Source of the DNA: an uncultured Lachnospiraceae bacterium
GTDB taxonomy: Bacteria > Bacillota > Clostridia > Lachnospirales > Lachnospiraceae
Assembly: GCA_934394565.1 (NCBI GenBank)
Contig: CAKRQV010000002.1
Location: 1-64,000 of the forward strand
Length of the DNA stretch: 64,000 nt
Direction of reading: 5' to 3'
Positions 1 through 8,722 of the stretch are shown in pieces (position 1 is the first letter of the stretch; each line of letters starts with the position of its first letter). A program made the position numbers and the translations under genes. The notes beneath the pieces were generated by a model. It worked only from the letters and a program-made list of their open reading frames with translations. It had not been told where the DNA came from and ran no database searches.

Positions 1-251
1 TAGGCATAAACCGGCGGCAGCTTGCTGTCTGCAATGCTTCTTGCCACGCCGAACTGTCCGCCGAACATCGTTTCGGTCAATTCCAGCAAAATTCTGTCCT
101 TGGTAGGAAACAGATTCAAATAGCTTCCCCTTGCCACACCTGCCTCGTCCACAATCTGACTGACAGTGGTGTTTTTATACCCCTGTTCCAGAAAGAGACG
201 GACGCACACGGTCAGTATTTTCCTCTTTGTTTCACTGCTGTCTCTCCGCAA
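1..251 (-). CDS. TetR family transcriptional regulator, N-terminal part (runs off the window)
   Basis: The minus strand reads from a TTG at 249-251, preceded by GAGGTGATATA, to the window edge, giving 83 residues. They form a TetR-type helix-turn-helix: the 'TTVSQIVDEAGVARGS' stretch is recognition helix-like and is followed by the usual 'YLNLFPTKDRILLEL'. TetR proteins are dimeric DNA-binding repressors whose C-terminal domain binds a ligand; that half is missing here, so no ligand can be proposed. A 20-bp perfect palindrome sits just upstream (274-293) and could be its operator. The TTG start is chosen from the ribosome binding site and because the codons upstream do not extend the domain. 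Confidence 0.85.
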   Translation of the reverse strand, partial: MRRDSSETKRKILTVCVRLFLEQGYKNTTVSQIVDEAGVARGSYLNLFPTKDRILLELTETMFGGQFGVARSIADSKLPPVYA

Positions 252-273
252 ATATATCACCTCTCTTTAACCA

Positions 274-293
274 TATTAGTATATATACTAATA
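274..293. promoter_or_regulatory. 20-bp perfect palindrome, likely TetR operator
   Basis: TATTAGTATATATACTAATA is a perfect 20-bp palindrome 23 bp upstream of the TTG start of the TetR gene. TetR repressors commonly bind palindromes of this size beside their own promoter, so autoregulation is a reasonable inference. The A+T-rich core could also contain the -10 element. Confidence 0.55.
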
Positions 294-420
294 ATATCAT
301 AGCAAGTAAAAAAAAGGCAAGTGGAATTTGAAACTTTACCTCCGTAAATTGTGACATTTCCGCAAACGCTGGCTTCTTCCATTACTCACGGAACTTTATG
401 ACTTCTTGAATACTACCCGC

Positions 421-451
421 AAAGAAAAAGCCGCCGTCTGTTGACAGCGAC
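421..451 (-). terminator. Rho-independent terminator
   Basis: On the minus strand, GTCGCTGTC and GACGGCGGC form a 9-bp stem with two G-U pairs and an AACA loop, followed by TTTTTCTTT. It lies just past the stop codon of the TnpV remnant and probably ends transcription coming from 675-3751. Confidence 0.7.
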
Positions 452-466
452 TTTTCTTACTTAGTA

Positions 467-625
467 TTAACAGTATATAAGCTCACTCGAAACGATTTCC
501 ATAGCAGCGCTACGGATGTTGTTCATTCTCTGTACCCACAGCATTTGATTTTCCACTTTGAGGGCTTCCGTAACTCCCTCTTTTTCGAAAAGCTGCTTTA
601 CCAGCCGAGAGAACAAGAGAGAGAA
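467..625 (-). pseudogene. tnpV: TnpV remnant, C-terminal fragment of a transposon-encoded protein
   Basis: The minus strand encodes about 50 residues ending at TAA 467-469. They include 'SRLVKQLFEKEGVTEALK', 'NQMLWVQRMNNIRSAA' and 'MEIVSSELIYC', which I recognise as the conserved C-terminus of TnpV, a protein of about 120 residues carried by Clostridia transposons. The N-terminal half is absent: the frame stays open upstream to about position 659, but the residues there do not look like TnpV and no start codon with a ribosome binding site is seen. The stop codon and following terminator remain intact. I read it as a relic of a past transposon insertion or excision, not a working gene. The family assignment rests on remembered motifs. 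Confidence 0.75.
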
Positions 626-674
626 CTTCCTTACGAAGCCTCTCCCTTTCGTGACCTTCTTTTTATCTCATCCT

Positions 675-1382
675 TTAAAAGAATTCTACAGATGTATGTG
701 CGGAATCAATAAATCCCGTCTTCACCTCACAGCCAAATTCCTCCGCCAGAAACTTTGCCAGCTCCGCTGTAGCCCGCTTAACATTTTCCAGATTGGCATC
801 CACGAAACCATCGATCGGATAGAAAATATAGCCTGTCTTCTCATCGATCTTGCCATCATCACTCTGTCTCCAGATCCAGCGGCGGGTTTTGACCGTATGA
901 TTGCTGACATATACCAGCTCTTGATCCGGCATCTGTTCAGCCTCGTTCTCTCCCATCGGCAGAAAATAATCCTCCGTCGTAGAAAAACGAACCGTCATAT
1001 CTCCATCCAGCTTCTCAATATCATGTGCCCCCATCGGCAGACAATATTTCAGAGACAAAGCATTACCCAGATCCACGATCGGATTGATATTCGGCAGGCG
1101 ATTTCCCTTCTGCACACGCTTGGAAAGAGCCTCCACCGAACACATAAACTTATTTGGATTCATACCCAACGACAGAAAAGCATTCCTGTACGGTTGAATT
1201 CCCGGATACTCCTTAAGATTGACACCTACCATACGCTGCACAAAAGCATCCATCTCATCATTCATCATCTGCGTCACTTTAACATTGGCTGTACCATTGT
1301 CCACACCACGGGCGACAACTACACCCAGGCAGTAGGTCGGCAGTTTTTCAAACACCTCTGCTGCAACTTCAAACTTACTCAT
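675..1382 (-). CDS. B3/B4 (tRNA synthetase-like) domain protein
   Basis: This 235-residue soluble protein resembles stand-alone B3/4-domain proteins, named for the editing domain of the phenylalanyl-tRNA synthetase beta subunit. The supporting region is the middle ('NRLPNINPIVDLGNALSLKY', then 'LPMGAHDIEKLDGDMTVRF'), a pattern typical of the family. Such proteins are thought to bind tRNA or hydrolyse mis-charged aminoacyl-tRNA, but most lack a tested function. It is the last gene of an apparent operon with an aminotransferase (15-bp gap) and a 2-hydroxyacid dehydrogenase. The start is the ATG right after the aminotransferase stop. A role in clearing wrongly charged or D-aminoacyl-tRNA made beside amino-acid catabolism is speculation. 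Confidence 0.8.
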   Translation of the reverse strand: MSKFEVAAEVFEKLPTYCLGVVVARGVDNGTANVKVTQMMNDEMDAFVQRMVGVNLKEYPGIQPYRNAFLSLGMNPNKFMCSVEALSKRVQKGNRLPNINPIVDLGNALSLKYCLPMGAHDIEKLDGDMTVRFSTTEDYFLPMGENEAEQMPDQELVYVSNHTVKTRRWIWRQSDDGKIDEKTGYIFYPIDGFVDANLENVKRATAELAKFLAEEFGCEVKTGFIDSAHTSVEFF

Positions 1383-1397
1383 CCTGTCCGTATCTCC

Positions 1398-2594
1398 TTA
1401 GCACTCCACACCGTATTCTTCACGTACAAACTTCTTAAATACCGGAATGGAACGTTTTACTTTCTCAGTATCAATACAGTAAGCCATACGGAAATATCCA
1501 GGACAGCCAAAATTATCAGCCGGAACAAGAATCAGGTCATACTTTTTAGCTTTCATACAGAACGCATTCGCATCCTCTTCCAGAGCCTTCGGGAAGATAT
1601 AGAAAGTTCCACCCGGTTTCACAACAGTAAAGCCCATCTCTGTCAACGCATCATACAAAAGATTCATATTTGTCTCATATACAGACAGATCACTCGTCTG
1701 GTCGATTACCTTTGCCACAGCCAGCTGGGATGTGGAAGCCGGGCAGTTGTGTCCGATACCACGGCTGATCTGTCCCATGATCGTTGTCAGGATATCCGCA
1801 TCCGTTGCTCTCGGATTAACAGCTACATAACCGATACGCTCACCCGGCAGCGACAGACTCTTGGAGAAGGAGTAGCAGGACAGTGTATTGTCATAGAATT
1901 TGCTCGGATACGGAGAATCAGCGCCCTCAAATACGATCTCACGGTACGGCTCATCGGAGATCAGGAAAATGTCATGGCCATATTCTTTCTGTTTGGCTTC
2001 CATGATCGCAGCCAGCTTTTTGATTGTCTCTGTGCTGTAAGCGATACCGGACGGATTGTTCGGTGTATTGATCAGAACAGCCATGGTCTTTTCGTTCAAT
2101 GTCTCTTCAAATGCCTCGAAATTAATCTGGAATGTCTCGGTGTTTGCCGGAACCACACGCATCACAGCACCTGTACGTCCAATGTACTCATGGTACTCCG
2201 GGAAAAACGGTGCAAACACAATGATCTCATCCCCCGGCTGTGTCACCAGACGGAACGCATGGGCCAGTGCACCTGCAGCACCGATAGCCATGAAGATATG
2301 TTTTGTCTCATAATCCATACCAAAACGGCGGTTCAGACTCTCTGCAACAGTCTTTCTGACAGACTCGATACCCAGAGACGGACTGTAGCCATGGATAGCC
2401 ATCGGATTTTCATTTTTATACATGTCGATCACTGCATCTGTATAATCCTGTGTACACGGTACACTCGGATTACCCAGGCTGTAATCGAATACATTCTCAT
2501 AACCAATCTCTTTACCACGCTCTGTCGCATACTCGCTCAGTTCACGGATGATAGATTTACCCTGCAGCATTTTCTTATAGCTTTCATTGATCAT
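1398..2594 (-). CDS. Class I/II PLP-dependent aminotransferase
   Basis: This is a 398-residue fold-type I aminotransferase, the usual length. It moves an amino group between an amino acid and a 2-oxo acid using pyridoxal phosphate. Visible motifs are 'NTPNNPSG' (cofactor and substrate contacts), 'LISDEPYREIVF' with the cofactor-binding Asp and Tyr, and 'YSFSKSLSLPGERIGY' with the Schiff-base Lys and a phosphate-binding Arg. The substrate-binding C-terminal Arg is plausible in 'PGYFRMAYC'. The dehydrogenase just upstream suggests amino acid to 2-oxo acid to D-2-hydroxy acid conversion, as in reductive Stickland branches. Whether it prefers Asp, Ala, aromatic or branched amino acids cannot be read from the sequence. 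Confidence 0.9.
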   Translation of the reverse strand: MINESYKKMLQGKSIIRELSEYATERGKEIGYENVFDYSLGNPSVPCTQDYTDAVIDMYKNENPMAIHGYSPSLGIESVRKTVAESLNRRFGMDYETKHIFMAIGAAGALAHAFRLVTQPGDEIIVFAPFFPEYHEYIGRTGAVMRVVPANTETFQINFEAFEETLNEKTMAVLINTPNNPSGIAYSTETIKKLAAIMEAKQKEYGHDIFLISDEPYREIVFEGADSPYPSKFYDNTLSCYSFSKSLSLPGERIGYVAVNPRATDADILTTIMGQISRGIGHNCPASTSQLAVAKVIDQTSDLSVYETNMNLLYDALTEMGFTVVKPGGTFYIFPKALEEDANAFCMKAKKYDLILVPADNFGCPGYFRMAYCIDTEKVKRSIPVFKKFVREEYGVEC

Positions 2595-2755
2595 TGGATC
2601 TGTCCTCTTTTCTGTGAGATTTTATATAAATACAGTTACAGTTCACACTTTCAAAAAGTTCTCTGCAACATGTTTTCATATGCCTTATGCTTAAACTAAC
2701 CTTTTAAATTATATTTCATATACCCGGCAATATCAACTGCCATATATCCCGGATT

Positions 2756-3751
2756 TTACACATCCCATCTGTTGACGATATGTTCCGGTTTTTCTCCGGC
2801 TTCGATCTTTGCGATATCCGACCAGATCATCGCATAGCCTCTCTTGAAAGAAGAAGCGGTGATTCCGCCCACATGACAGCTGTAAATGATCTTGTCTTCT
2901 ACTGCTTTTTCTGCTTTCAGAATCACATTATCAGCCTGTACAGGTTCTCCGGCCACACAGTCAAGACCAGCACCCGCAAGCTTTCCGTTCCGGATAGCCT
3001 CAACCAGAGCCTCAGAATCTACCAGTTCACCACGGGCTGTATTGACAAGATAAGCACCTTCTTTCATCTTTGCAAGGAATCCGCCATCCACCATACCGGC
3101 TGTCTGCGGTGTGACCGGCAGATGCAGACTGACGATATCGCTGACTTTCAAAAGCTCATCTACAGACATAAAGGTTGCTTTGTATTCTTTTTCCACGGCT
3201 TCCGATGCACGGAAGATATCATAATATACGATCCTGGCACCAAAGACATCTGCCATCTTTGCAGCGGCCTTTGCAATATCGCCAAAGCCCATAAAGCCGA
3301 TCGTGCAGTCGGCAAGCTCTTTTAAGTCTCCGGTCAGCATATGATTTTCCTTGACTTCGATCTGACGTCCCTCACGTACGGCCTGATCGCCGGTCACAAT
3401 ACCACGTAAAAGTCCAAGCATCAGAAGGATTGCCTGCTCTGCCACGGCTGTAGCGTTCATTCCCTTGCAGTTGCAGACATAAACCTGCTTTGCACTGGCT
3501 GCAATCGTATCCACACCCTGGAAGCCAACACCCTCGGAATGGATCATTTTCAGCTTCGGCATATTGTTGATCACATTGGCAGATACCTTTCCCATGGCAT
3601 CTACGATGATAACCTCCGCATCCTTACCTGCTGCAAGGATCGTCTCATCGTCCGAACCATTCGGCACATAAGTGAACTCATGTTTAGCATAAACGGCAGG
3701 ATCTGCATTATTCTGCAGTCTGCCTTCTTTTCCGATTACAAGAATCTTCAT
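2756..3751 (-). CDS. D-isomer-specific 2-hydroxyacid dehydrogenase
   Basis: This 331-residue enzyme reversibly reduces a 2-oxo acid to a D-2-hydroxy acid with NAD(P)H. The Rossmann dinucleotide site is 'GFMGFGDIAKAAAKMA' (about residues 148-163), followed by the Asp of 'VYYD', which favours NADH. The catalytic triad is visible: Arg in 'NTARGELVD', Glu in 'VAGEPV' and His in 'SCHVGGIT'. A GGAGG ribosome binding site precedes the ATG, and a -10-like TATACT lies at 3783-3788 on the minus strand. It heads an apparent three-gene operon with the aminotransferase and the B3/4 protein, so its substrate is probably a transamination product. Lactate, phenyllactate or 2-hydroxyisocaproate are all possible. 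Confidence 0.9.
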   Translation of the reverse strand: MKILVIGKEGRLQNNADPAVYAKHEFTYVPNGSDDETILAAGKDAEVIIVDAMGKVSANVINNMPKLKMIHSEGVGFQGVDTIAASAKQVYVCNCKGMNATAVAEQAILLMLGLLRGIVTGDQAVREGRQIEVKENHMLTGDLKELADCTIGFMGFGDIAKAAAKMADVFGARIVYYDIFRASEAVEKEYKATFMSVDELLKVSDIVSLHLPVTPQTAGMVDGGFLAKMKEGAYLVNTARGELVDSEALVEAIRNGKLAGAGLDCVAGEPVQADNVILKAEKAVEDKIIYSCHVGGITASSFKRGYAMIWSDIAKIEAGEKPEHIVNRWDV

Positions 3752-4025
3752 TTCCCTGTCCTCCGTTACATATTCTTTCCTGAGTATAACACGTTAAATT
3801 ATAAACGTAACTACCTGATAAAAAAACCGCATATTCAACAATTGCTTCTGTACAGATTCTGTCCGTCCAGTATCGGAAATTTCCAGATACTGCCAAGACT
3901 TACGGCACTTTTTGCTGTCGCCAGCACAAAGCCATTGTTTCACTCTGATTGTAGATTAATCGACATTTTCGTTTATGCAACTTTCTTTTTTTGTGACTGA
4001 CGCTATACTTAAAATATCGACAATG
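3752..4025. other. Intergenic stretch
   Basis: No gene is supported here. It holds the leader and a possible promoter of the dehydrogenase (TATACT at 3783-3788, minus strand, without a convincing -35). The rest is A+T-rich sequence in which I see no repeat or RNA. Confidence 0.4.
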
Positions 4026-4101
4026 AAAAAACACCCGGTATGCTTTTTGCGGTCACTACCCGACCGTCAGATTTCCCTTTTGTAGCATATCTGGTGTTTT
4101 T
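4026..4101 (-). terminator. Large terminator hairpin after the Crp/Fnr gene
   Basis: The outer arms ACACCCGGTATGCT (4031-4044) and AGCATATCTGGTGT (4084-4097) pair with two mismatches around an inner CGGT/ACCG hairpin. On the minus strand the stem is followed by TTTTTT; on the plus strand it is followed by TTTTT, so it may work in both directions. Confidence 0.65.
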
Positions 4102-4168
4102 CTCTGTTTATATATCACACTTTTTGAGCAGTCACTATCGTGTTTCTTTTTTTCGGCGTTTTTGGCTC

Positions 4169-4852
4169 CTACGCTTTCTGCTCTTCCACAAATTCCCGCA
4201 GTTTTTCTCTTTCCACTACACGGATCTGACCGTATCCACAGCTGATCCATTTTTTCTGGTCAAAATACTTGAGCACAGAAGTCACTGTCGTCCGGTTCAG
4301 TCCAAGGGAATCTGCCAGTTCGCCGTGCGTATAGGGCACGATCCCTCCTAACGTACCTTTTTCCTCGGACTCCACTGAGGTTACATCAAGCAGATAACTG
4401 GCTGTCTTTCCATAACGGTCCAGAAGACACTGCTCTTCCACCCGGTTCATCAGACGGTCCATACTGTCTGAAAGCATCTGTAAAAGATGCAATGCCAGTG
4501 TCGGATGCTGCTTCATTTGCTCAGCCAGCACTGTCATTTTGATTACGATCAATGTCGCCTCTGTCACTGCCTCCACATTGACGGGCCTGGTAGACACGCC
4601 ACTGAACGCAGATTCACCGAAAATATGCCCCGCCTCGATCACATCAACTGTGATTTCACGACCGGAGGGCACATTATCATAGATGCGGACACGGCCTTTT
4701 TTGATATAGTACAGTCTGTCCGCCGTATCACCTTTCATATACACAGAATGTCCACTCTCTACTCGCACCGGCGTACCAATGTGTTCCAAAAGACGGCATT
4801 CCTCTTCTGTCAATCGTAAAAAATTTATTTCTTTTTCACTTTTCCCCTGCAT
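4169..4852 (-). CDS. Crp/Fnr family transcriptional regulator
   Basis: This 227-residue protein has the two-part Crp layout. An N-terminal cyclic-nucleotide-binding-like beta barrel (about residues 15-125) contains 'MKGDTADRLYYIKKGRVRIY' and 'GHIFGESAFSG'. A C-terminal winged helix contains 'THGELADSLGLNRTTVTSVL'. No N-terminal Cys cluster for an Fe-S centre is present, and the cAMP-contacting Arg is not evident, so the signal is unknown. The gene stands alone, with a flippase gene upstream on the same strand (49-bp gap) and a strong terminator downstream. Targets are not predictable; the nearby fermentation genes are only circumstantial. Confidence 0.88.
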   Translation of the reverse strand: MQGKSEKEINFLRLTEEECRLLEHIGTPVRVESGHSVYMKGDTADRLYYIKKGRVRIYDNVPSGREITVDVIEAGHIFGESAFSGVSTRPVNVEAVTEATLIVIKMTVLAEQMKQHPTLALHLLQMLSDSMDRLMNRVEEQCLLDRYGKTASYLLDVTSVESEEKGTLGGIVPYTHGELADSLGLNRTTVTSVLKYFDQKKWISCGYGQIRVVEREKLREFVEEQKA

Positions 4853-4901
4853 GTTGTTACCTTTATCCTACGTGCAGATTATGCACATTTTTTTACAATG
4901 C

Positions 4902-6527
4902 TTATCTGTATACTTTCAGTTTTACAGCGATCTTCACCAGATAATTTCCTCCCGGGAAGCGTCGCAAAAGTTCTTTGGAAGGATGCGCAATATACAGATA
5001 TCCCAGTCCATACACAACTACAGCCACCAGGATCGCAGGCAGCAGGCAGATCACATTGGAAGAAATCAGCCTATGCAGTCCATAATAGACAACGACAGCA
5101 GCTCCCCCCATCAGAACTGCAGCAGCCAGAGGCCGCAGAAACGTATTGGAAATATCCATATGATAATCCAGATGCTTTGTTACGCTACGTCCATTCAGAA
5201 TGCACATAGCCAAAGAATAGGCAATCGTAGCAATCATTACGCTGTAAATGCCAAGCGGTGTGAATTTTGTCAGAACAGCCAGCACAGCCACATTAATGAC
5301 CAGGGACAGTGCCGCATGACGTACCGGTAAAGACGGCTTGCCAATTCCCTGCAATACACCATTCGTAATCGTAGACAGGGAATAAAAAATAACAGAAACC
5401 GCCCCCGCCATCAGAAGTTTTCCGGCCAGTGCTGTCGTAGACGGGAACAAAAGATGCATGATCGGATCTGCCAGCACACACATACCTACAGCCGCAGGAA
5501 TACACAGAAACATCGTCATCTGGATCGCCTCATTAATCTTATGACGGGCTCCTTCCACATCCCCGACTGCAAAATTACCGGATACCGATGGCAGTACTGC
5601 TGTCGAGGCTGCATTTGCCAGCGCAATCGGAATATTGATCATAACCATATACTGTCCGGAAAAAATACCATACTGGATCGTAATATCGTCCGCTTTCCAG
5701 CCATTGGTCATCATCAATGGCGCAAAAAAGGACTGATCCAGATAAGAGCTCAAATTATAAATGCATGTACTGAAAATTACCGGTGTTACCATCATCAGGA
5801 TTGTCCGGAAGATTTCTTTATAGCTTTCCACCTCCACGGTATAATCGTTATCTATCCGTCGCTGAATTTCTTTACGATTGACCATAAAAACAAAAAACAT
5901 AAACAAAAGTCCTGCCACAACGCCTGCGCCAGTACCCAGCGTACCACCGGCCGCACCGTAGATAGCCTCCTCTGTCTCATTTCCGGCAAACCATTCAATA
6001 AACAGCCACGCAGCACCGACACTGACGATCGCATTGATCAGCTGTTCTATAATTTGACTGATAGAGGTTGGCACCATGGTATTATGTGCCTGAAAATAGC
6101 CACGCAAAACACCGAGAATTGCACAGAAAAAAATCGTCGGTGCCAGCATTTTCAATGCAAGGACTGCATTTTCACCACCAGCCGGTAAAAGCAGTCTGCC
6201 CCCAAACCAGGCAAATAAAGCTGCTGCCCCGCCCACAACGCAGGCATATACCAATGCCCCCTTAAACAGACGGTTGGCATTTTTATACTGTTTACGTGCA
6301 ATACGCTCTGCCATCAGCTTGGAGATTGCCATCGGTATACTGTAGGAAGATATCAGCAAAAGAATACTGTATACCGTATAGGCATACCCATAATATCCGT
6401 TACCCAGATCTCCGATGATCTCCCGCATAGGGCTTCGGTATAAAAGACCGATTACACGTACGATCAGACCTGCAATCATCAAGATAGAGGCCTGCTTTAC
6501 AAAACTACTGGATGTTTTCTTTGACAT
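4902..6527 (-). CDS. MOP-superfamily flippase, SpoVB/MurJ-type polysaccharide exporter
   Basis: This 541-residue integral membrane protein of the MurJ/SpoVB/Wzx class has about 12-14 predicted helices, for example 'FVKQASILMIAGLIVRVIGL' at the N-terminus. The family flips lipid-linked oligosaccharides, including lipid II, across the inner membrane. The N-terminal motif 'RSPMREIIGDLGNGYYGYAY' is typical of the Firmicute SpoVB/YtgP subgroup, and the length fits. A conserved basic 'LMAERIARKQYKNANRLFKG' loop follows. It lies between ung and the Crp-like regulator. Whether it serves vegetative wall growth or spore cortex formation cannot be decided from sequence. Confidence 0.88.
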   Translation of the reverse strand: MSKKTSSSFVKQASILMIAGLIVRVIGLLYRSPMREIIGDLGNGYYGYAYTVYSILLLISSYSIPMAISKLMAERIARKQYKNANRLFKGALVYACVVGGAAALFAWFGGRLLLPAGGENAVLALKMLAPTIFFCAILGVLRGYFQAHNTMVPTSISQIIEQLINAIVSVGAAWLFIEWFAGNETEEAIYGAAGGTLGTGAGVVAGLLFMFFVFMVNRKEIQRRIDNDYTVEVESYKEIFRTILMMVTPVIFSTCIYNLSSYLDQSFFAPLMMTNGWKADDITIQYGIFSGQYMVMINIPIALANAASTAVLPSVSGNFAVGDVEGARHKINEAIQMTMFLCIPAAVGMCVLADPIMHLLFPSTTALAGKLLMAGAVSVIFYSLSTITNGVLQGIGKPSLPVRHAALSLVINVAVLAVLTKFTPLGIYSVMIATIAYSLAMCILNGRSVTKHLDYHMDISNTFLRPLAAAVLMGGAAVVVYYGLHRLISSNVICLLPAILVAVVVYGLGYLYIAHPSKELLRRFPGGNYLVKIAVKLKVYR

Positions 6528-6562
6528 ACAACTACACTTTCTATTTCTTTCCTTTTATCGTT

Positions 6563-7237
6563 TTACCGATTTTCTATCTGCCAGTCGATCGGCGTCAGTC
6601 CATGACTGACCAGATAATCATTTGTCCTGCTGAAAGGACGACTTCCAAAAAAGCCTCGATAGGCCGACAGCGGACTGGGATGGGGAGATTCAATGATCAG
6701 ATGCTTTGTCGGATCAAGATACACCTTCTTTGACTGTGCCGGCTTGCCCCAGAGAATAAAGACCATCGGTCTCTCCTGCGCCGCCAGAATTTTTATTGCC
6801 GCATCAGTAAACTCTTCCCAGCCGATCCCACGATGGGAATTGGCCTGATGTGCCCGTACCGTCAACACCGTATTTAAAAGCATCACACCCTGTCTGGCCC
6901 ACTTTTCCAGATAGCCATTATTCGGAATGTAACAGCCCAGGTCCGATTCCAGTTCTTTGTAGATATTGACAAGGGATGGCGGAATCTCCACATCCGGTTT
7001 CACAGAAAAGCACAGGCCATGTGCCTGCCCGTCTCCGTGGTAGGGATCCTGACCGAGGATCACGACTTTGACCTGATCCAGCGGAGTAAAATGGAACGCA
7101 TTAAAAATATCATCCGGATCCGGAAATATCTGATGTGTACTGTATTCTTCTTCTACTTTTTTGAAAAGTGTACGGTAGTAGGGCTTTCTGAACTCGTCTT
7201 TGAGCGCATCGGCCCATGCTCCGGTGATTGGTGGCAT
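6563..7237 (-). CDS. ung: Uracil-DNA glycosylase
   Basis: This 224-residue family 1 UDG removes uracil from DNA to start base excision repair. All signatures are present: the water-activating motif 'VVILGQDPYHGDGQAHGL' with the catalytic Asp, 'NTVLTVRAHQANSHRGIGWE', and the minor-groove loop 'HPSPLSAYRGFFGSRPFSRT' with its His. The ATG is preceded by GGGAGG. The length matches bacterial Ung (about 220-230). It lies between the flippase and hisF on the same strand with short gaps. Confidence 0.97.
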   Translation of the reverse strand: MPPITGAWADALKDEFRKPYYRTLFKKVEEEYSTHQIFPDPDDIFNAFHFTPLDQVKVVILGQDPYHGDGQAHGLCFSVKPDVEIPPSLVNIYKELESDLGCYIPNNGYLEKWARQGVMLLNTVLTVRAHQANSHRGIGWEEFTDAAIKILAAQERPMVFILWGKPAQSKKVYLDPTKHLIIESPHPSPLSAYRGFFGSRPFSRTNDYLVSHGLTPIDWQIENR

Positions 7238-7278
7238 ATTCTTCCCTCCCTGTTTTTTCTGTACCTGCCTGTTTATTT

Positions 7279-8040
7279 TTACAGGCGGACAGATACACCT
7301 TTATCTCTGAGATAAGTTTTTACCTCTCTGATCTCCAGCTCCTTATAATGGAACAAAGAAGCTGCAAGCGCCGCATCCGCACTTCCCTCTGTCAGTGCCT
7401 CATAAAAATGCTCCATCGTACCGGCTCCCCCGGAAGCGATCACCGGAATCTTAACAGCATCCGCAATCGCCCGGGTCAGTTCGATATCATATCCGGCCTT
7501 TGTACCGTCACAGTCCATACTTGTCAGAAGGATTTCTCCCGCACCCAGACTTTCCACACGCTTTGCCCATTCCAATGCATCCAGACCGACATCCACACGA
7601 CCACCGTTTTTGTAAATATTCCAACCACTGCCATCAGCACGCTTTTTGGCATCAATGGCAACAACAACGCACTGACTGCCAAATTTCAGTGCCGCGTCAT
7701 GAATCAGCTGCGGATTCATAATGGCAGAGCTGTTGATAGAAATCTTATCCGCGCCTTCCCTCAGCAGCATTCTGAAATCATCCACTGTACGGATACCACC
7801 GCCCACAGTAAATGGGATAAAGACATTGGCAGCTACAGCCCGTACCATATCCACAACCGTATTCCGGTTATCCGAAGAAGCCGTGATATCCAGAAAAACC
7901 AGCTCATCCGCACCTGCGGCATCGTAGGCTTTTGCGATTTCCACCGGATCTCCGGCATCCTTTAAATTGACAAAATTCACACCTTTGACAACCCTGCCAT
8001 TATGTACATCAAGACAGGGAATAATTCTTTTTGTAAACAT
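7279..8040 (-). CDS. hisF: Imidazole glycerol phosphate synthase, cyclase subunit HisF
   Basis: HisF is the (beta/alpha)8 barrel that uses ammonia from HisH to turn PRFAR into imidazole glycerol phosphate and AICAR in histidine synthesis. The protein starts 'MFTKRIIPCLDVHNGRVVKG', with the first catalytic Asp in 'CLD'. The second catalytic Asp is in 'LLTSMDCDGTKAGYD', and the phosphate site 'IPVIASGGAG' is also seen. An upstream in-frame ATG (to 8067) would add nine residues that do not fit the family, so the start at 8040 is preferred. hisH lies one base upstream, but no other his genes are in the window. Confidence 0.97.
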   Translation of the reverse strand: MFTKRIIPCLDVHNGRVVKGVNFVNLKDAGDPVEIAKAYDAAGADELVFLDITASSDNRNTVVDMVRAVAANVFIPFTVGGGIRTVDDFRMLLREGADKISINSSAIMNPQLIHDAALKFGSQCVVVAIDAKKRADGSGWNIYKNGGRVDVGLDALEWAKRVESLGAGEILLTSMDCDGTKAGYDIELTRAIADAVKIPVIASGGAGTMEHFYEALTEGSADAALAASLFHYKELEIREVKTYLRDKGVSVRL

Positions 8041-8041
8041 C

Positions 8042-8659
8042 TTATACCTCCCTGCCGATCGCTGCAAAATTTTTCAGTATTTCCAGTCCCCAGGTGGAAC
8101 TTTTTTCCGGATGGAACTGGCAGGCAAAGACATTTCCCTGTTCTACAGAAGCATGGATCTGTGTACCATACGAACATACTGCTTTAACGATGGACGGATC
8201 CTCTGCATGCAGATAATACGAATGCACAAAATACACATAGGTATCTTCTGGAATATTGGCAAACAGTCGTCCCTGGTTTTGCAGATGTAAAGAATTCCAG
8301 CCCATATGCGGAATCTTCAGACCCTCTGTTTCCGGTATGCGCAGTATTTTACCTTTCAAAATGCCAAGACCTTCTACACCCGGTGTTTCCTCGCTGCTTT
8401 CAAATAAAAGCTGCAAACCGAGGCAGATACCCAGAAAAGGGATCTGTTGTTTGACAACCTCACGGATTACTTCCACAAGACCGTATTTTTCAAGATTTGC
8501 CATAGCATCGCCAAAAGCTCCCACACCCGGGAGAATCACATGGTCTGCCGACAGAATTGTATCTCTGTCTCTGGTCAGTACAGTCTCCTCTCCCAGAAGC
8601 TGCAGTGCCTTTTCAACGCTTTTGATATTTCCGGCATCATAATCAAGTATTGCTATCAT
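8042..8659 (-). CDS. hisH: Imidazole glycerol phosphate synthase, glutaminase subunit HisH
   Basis: This 205-residue class I glutamine amidotransferase supplies ammonia to HisF. The oxyanion-strand motif 'ILPGVGAFGDAM', the nucleophile elbow 'FLGICLGLQLLFESSEE' with the catalytic Cys, and the 'CQFHPEKSS' His-x-Glu pair complete the Cys-His-Glu triad. The gene directly precedes hisF with a one-base gap, as expected for a stable heterodimer. The rest of the pathway must be encoded elsewhere. Confidence 0.97.
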   Translation of the reverse strand: MIAILDYDAGNIKSVEKALQLLGEETVLTRDRDTILSADHVILPGVGAFGDAMANLEKYGLVEVIREVVKQQIPFLGICLGLQLLFESSEETPGVEGLGILKGKILRIPETEGLKIPHMGWNSLHLQNQGRLFANIPEDTYVYFVHSYYLHAEDPSIVKAVCSYGTQIHASVEQGNVFACQFHPEKSSTWGLEILKNFAAIGREV

Positions 8660-8722
8660 TTTTCTCTCCGTTATTCTTTGTTCCGGTCAAAGACAGTTAT
8701 CGGCCGCCCCGGCGGATACCTT

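Noticed and set aside
558..2699. A 713-codon plus-strand open frame
   Set aside because: It runs antisense across the B3/4 protein and aminotransferase genes, whose protein motifs are unmistakable. Its composition (many His, Ile, Cys, Arg) is typical of a complementary-strand shadow.
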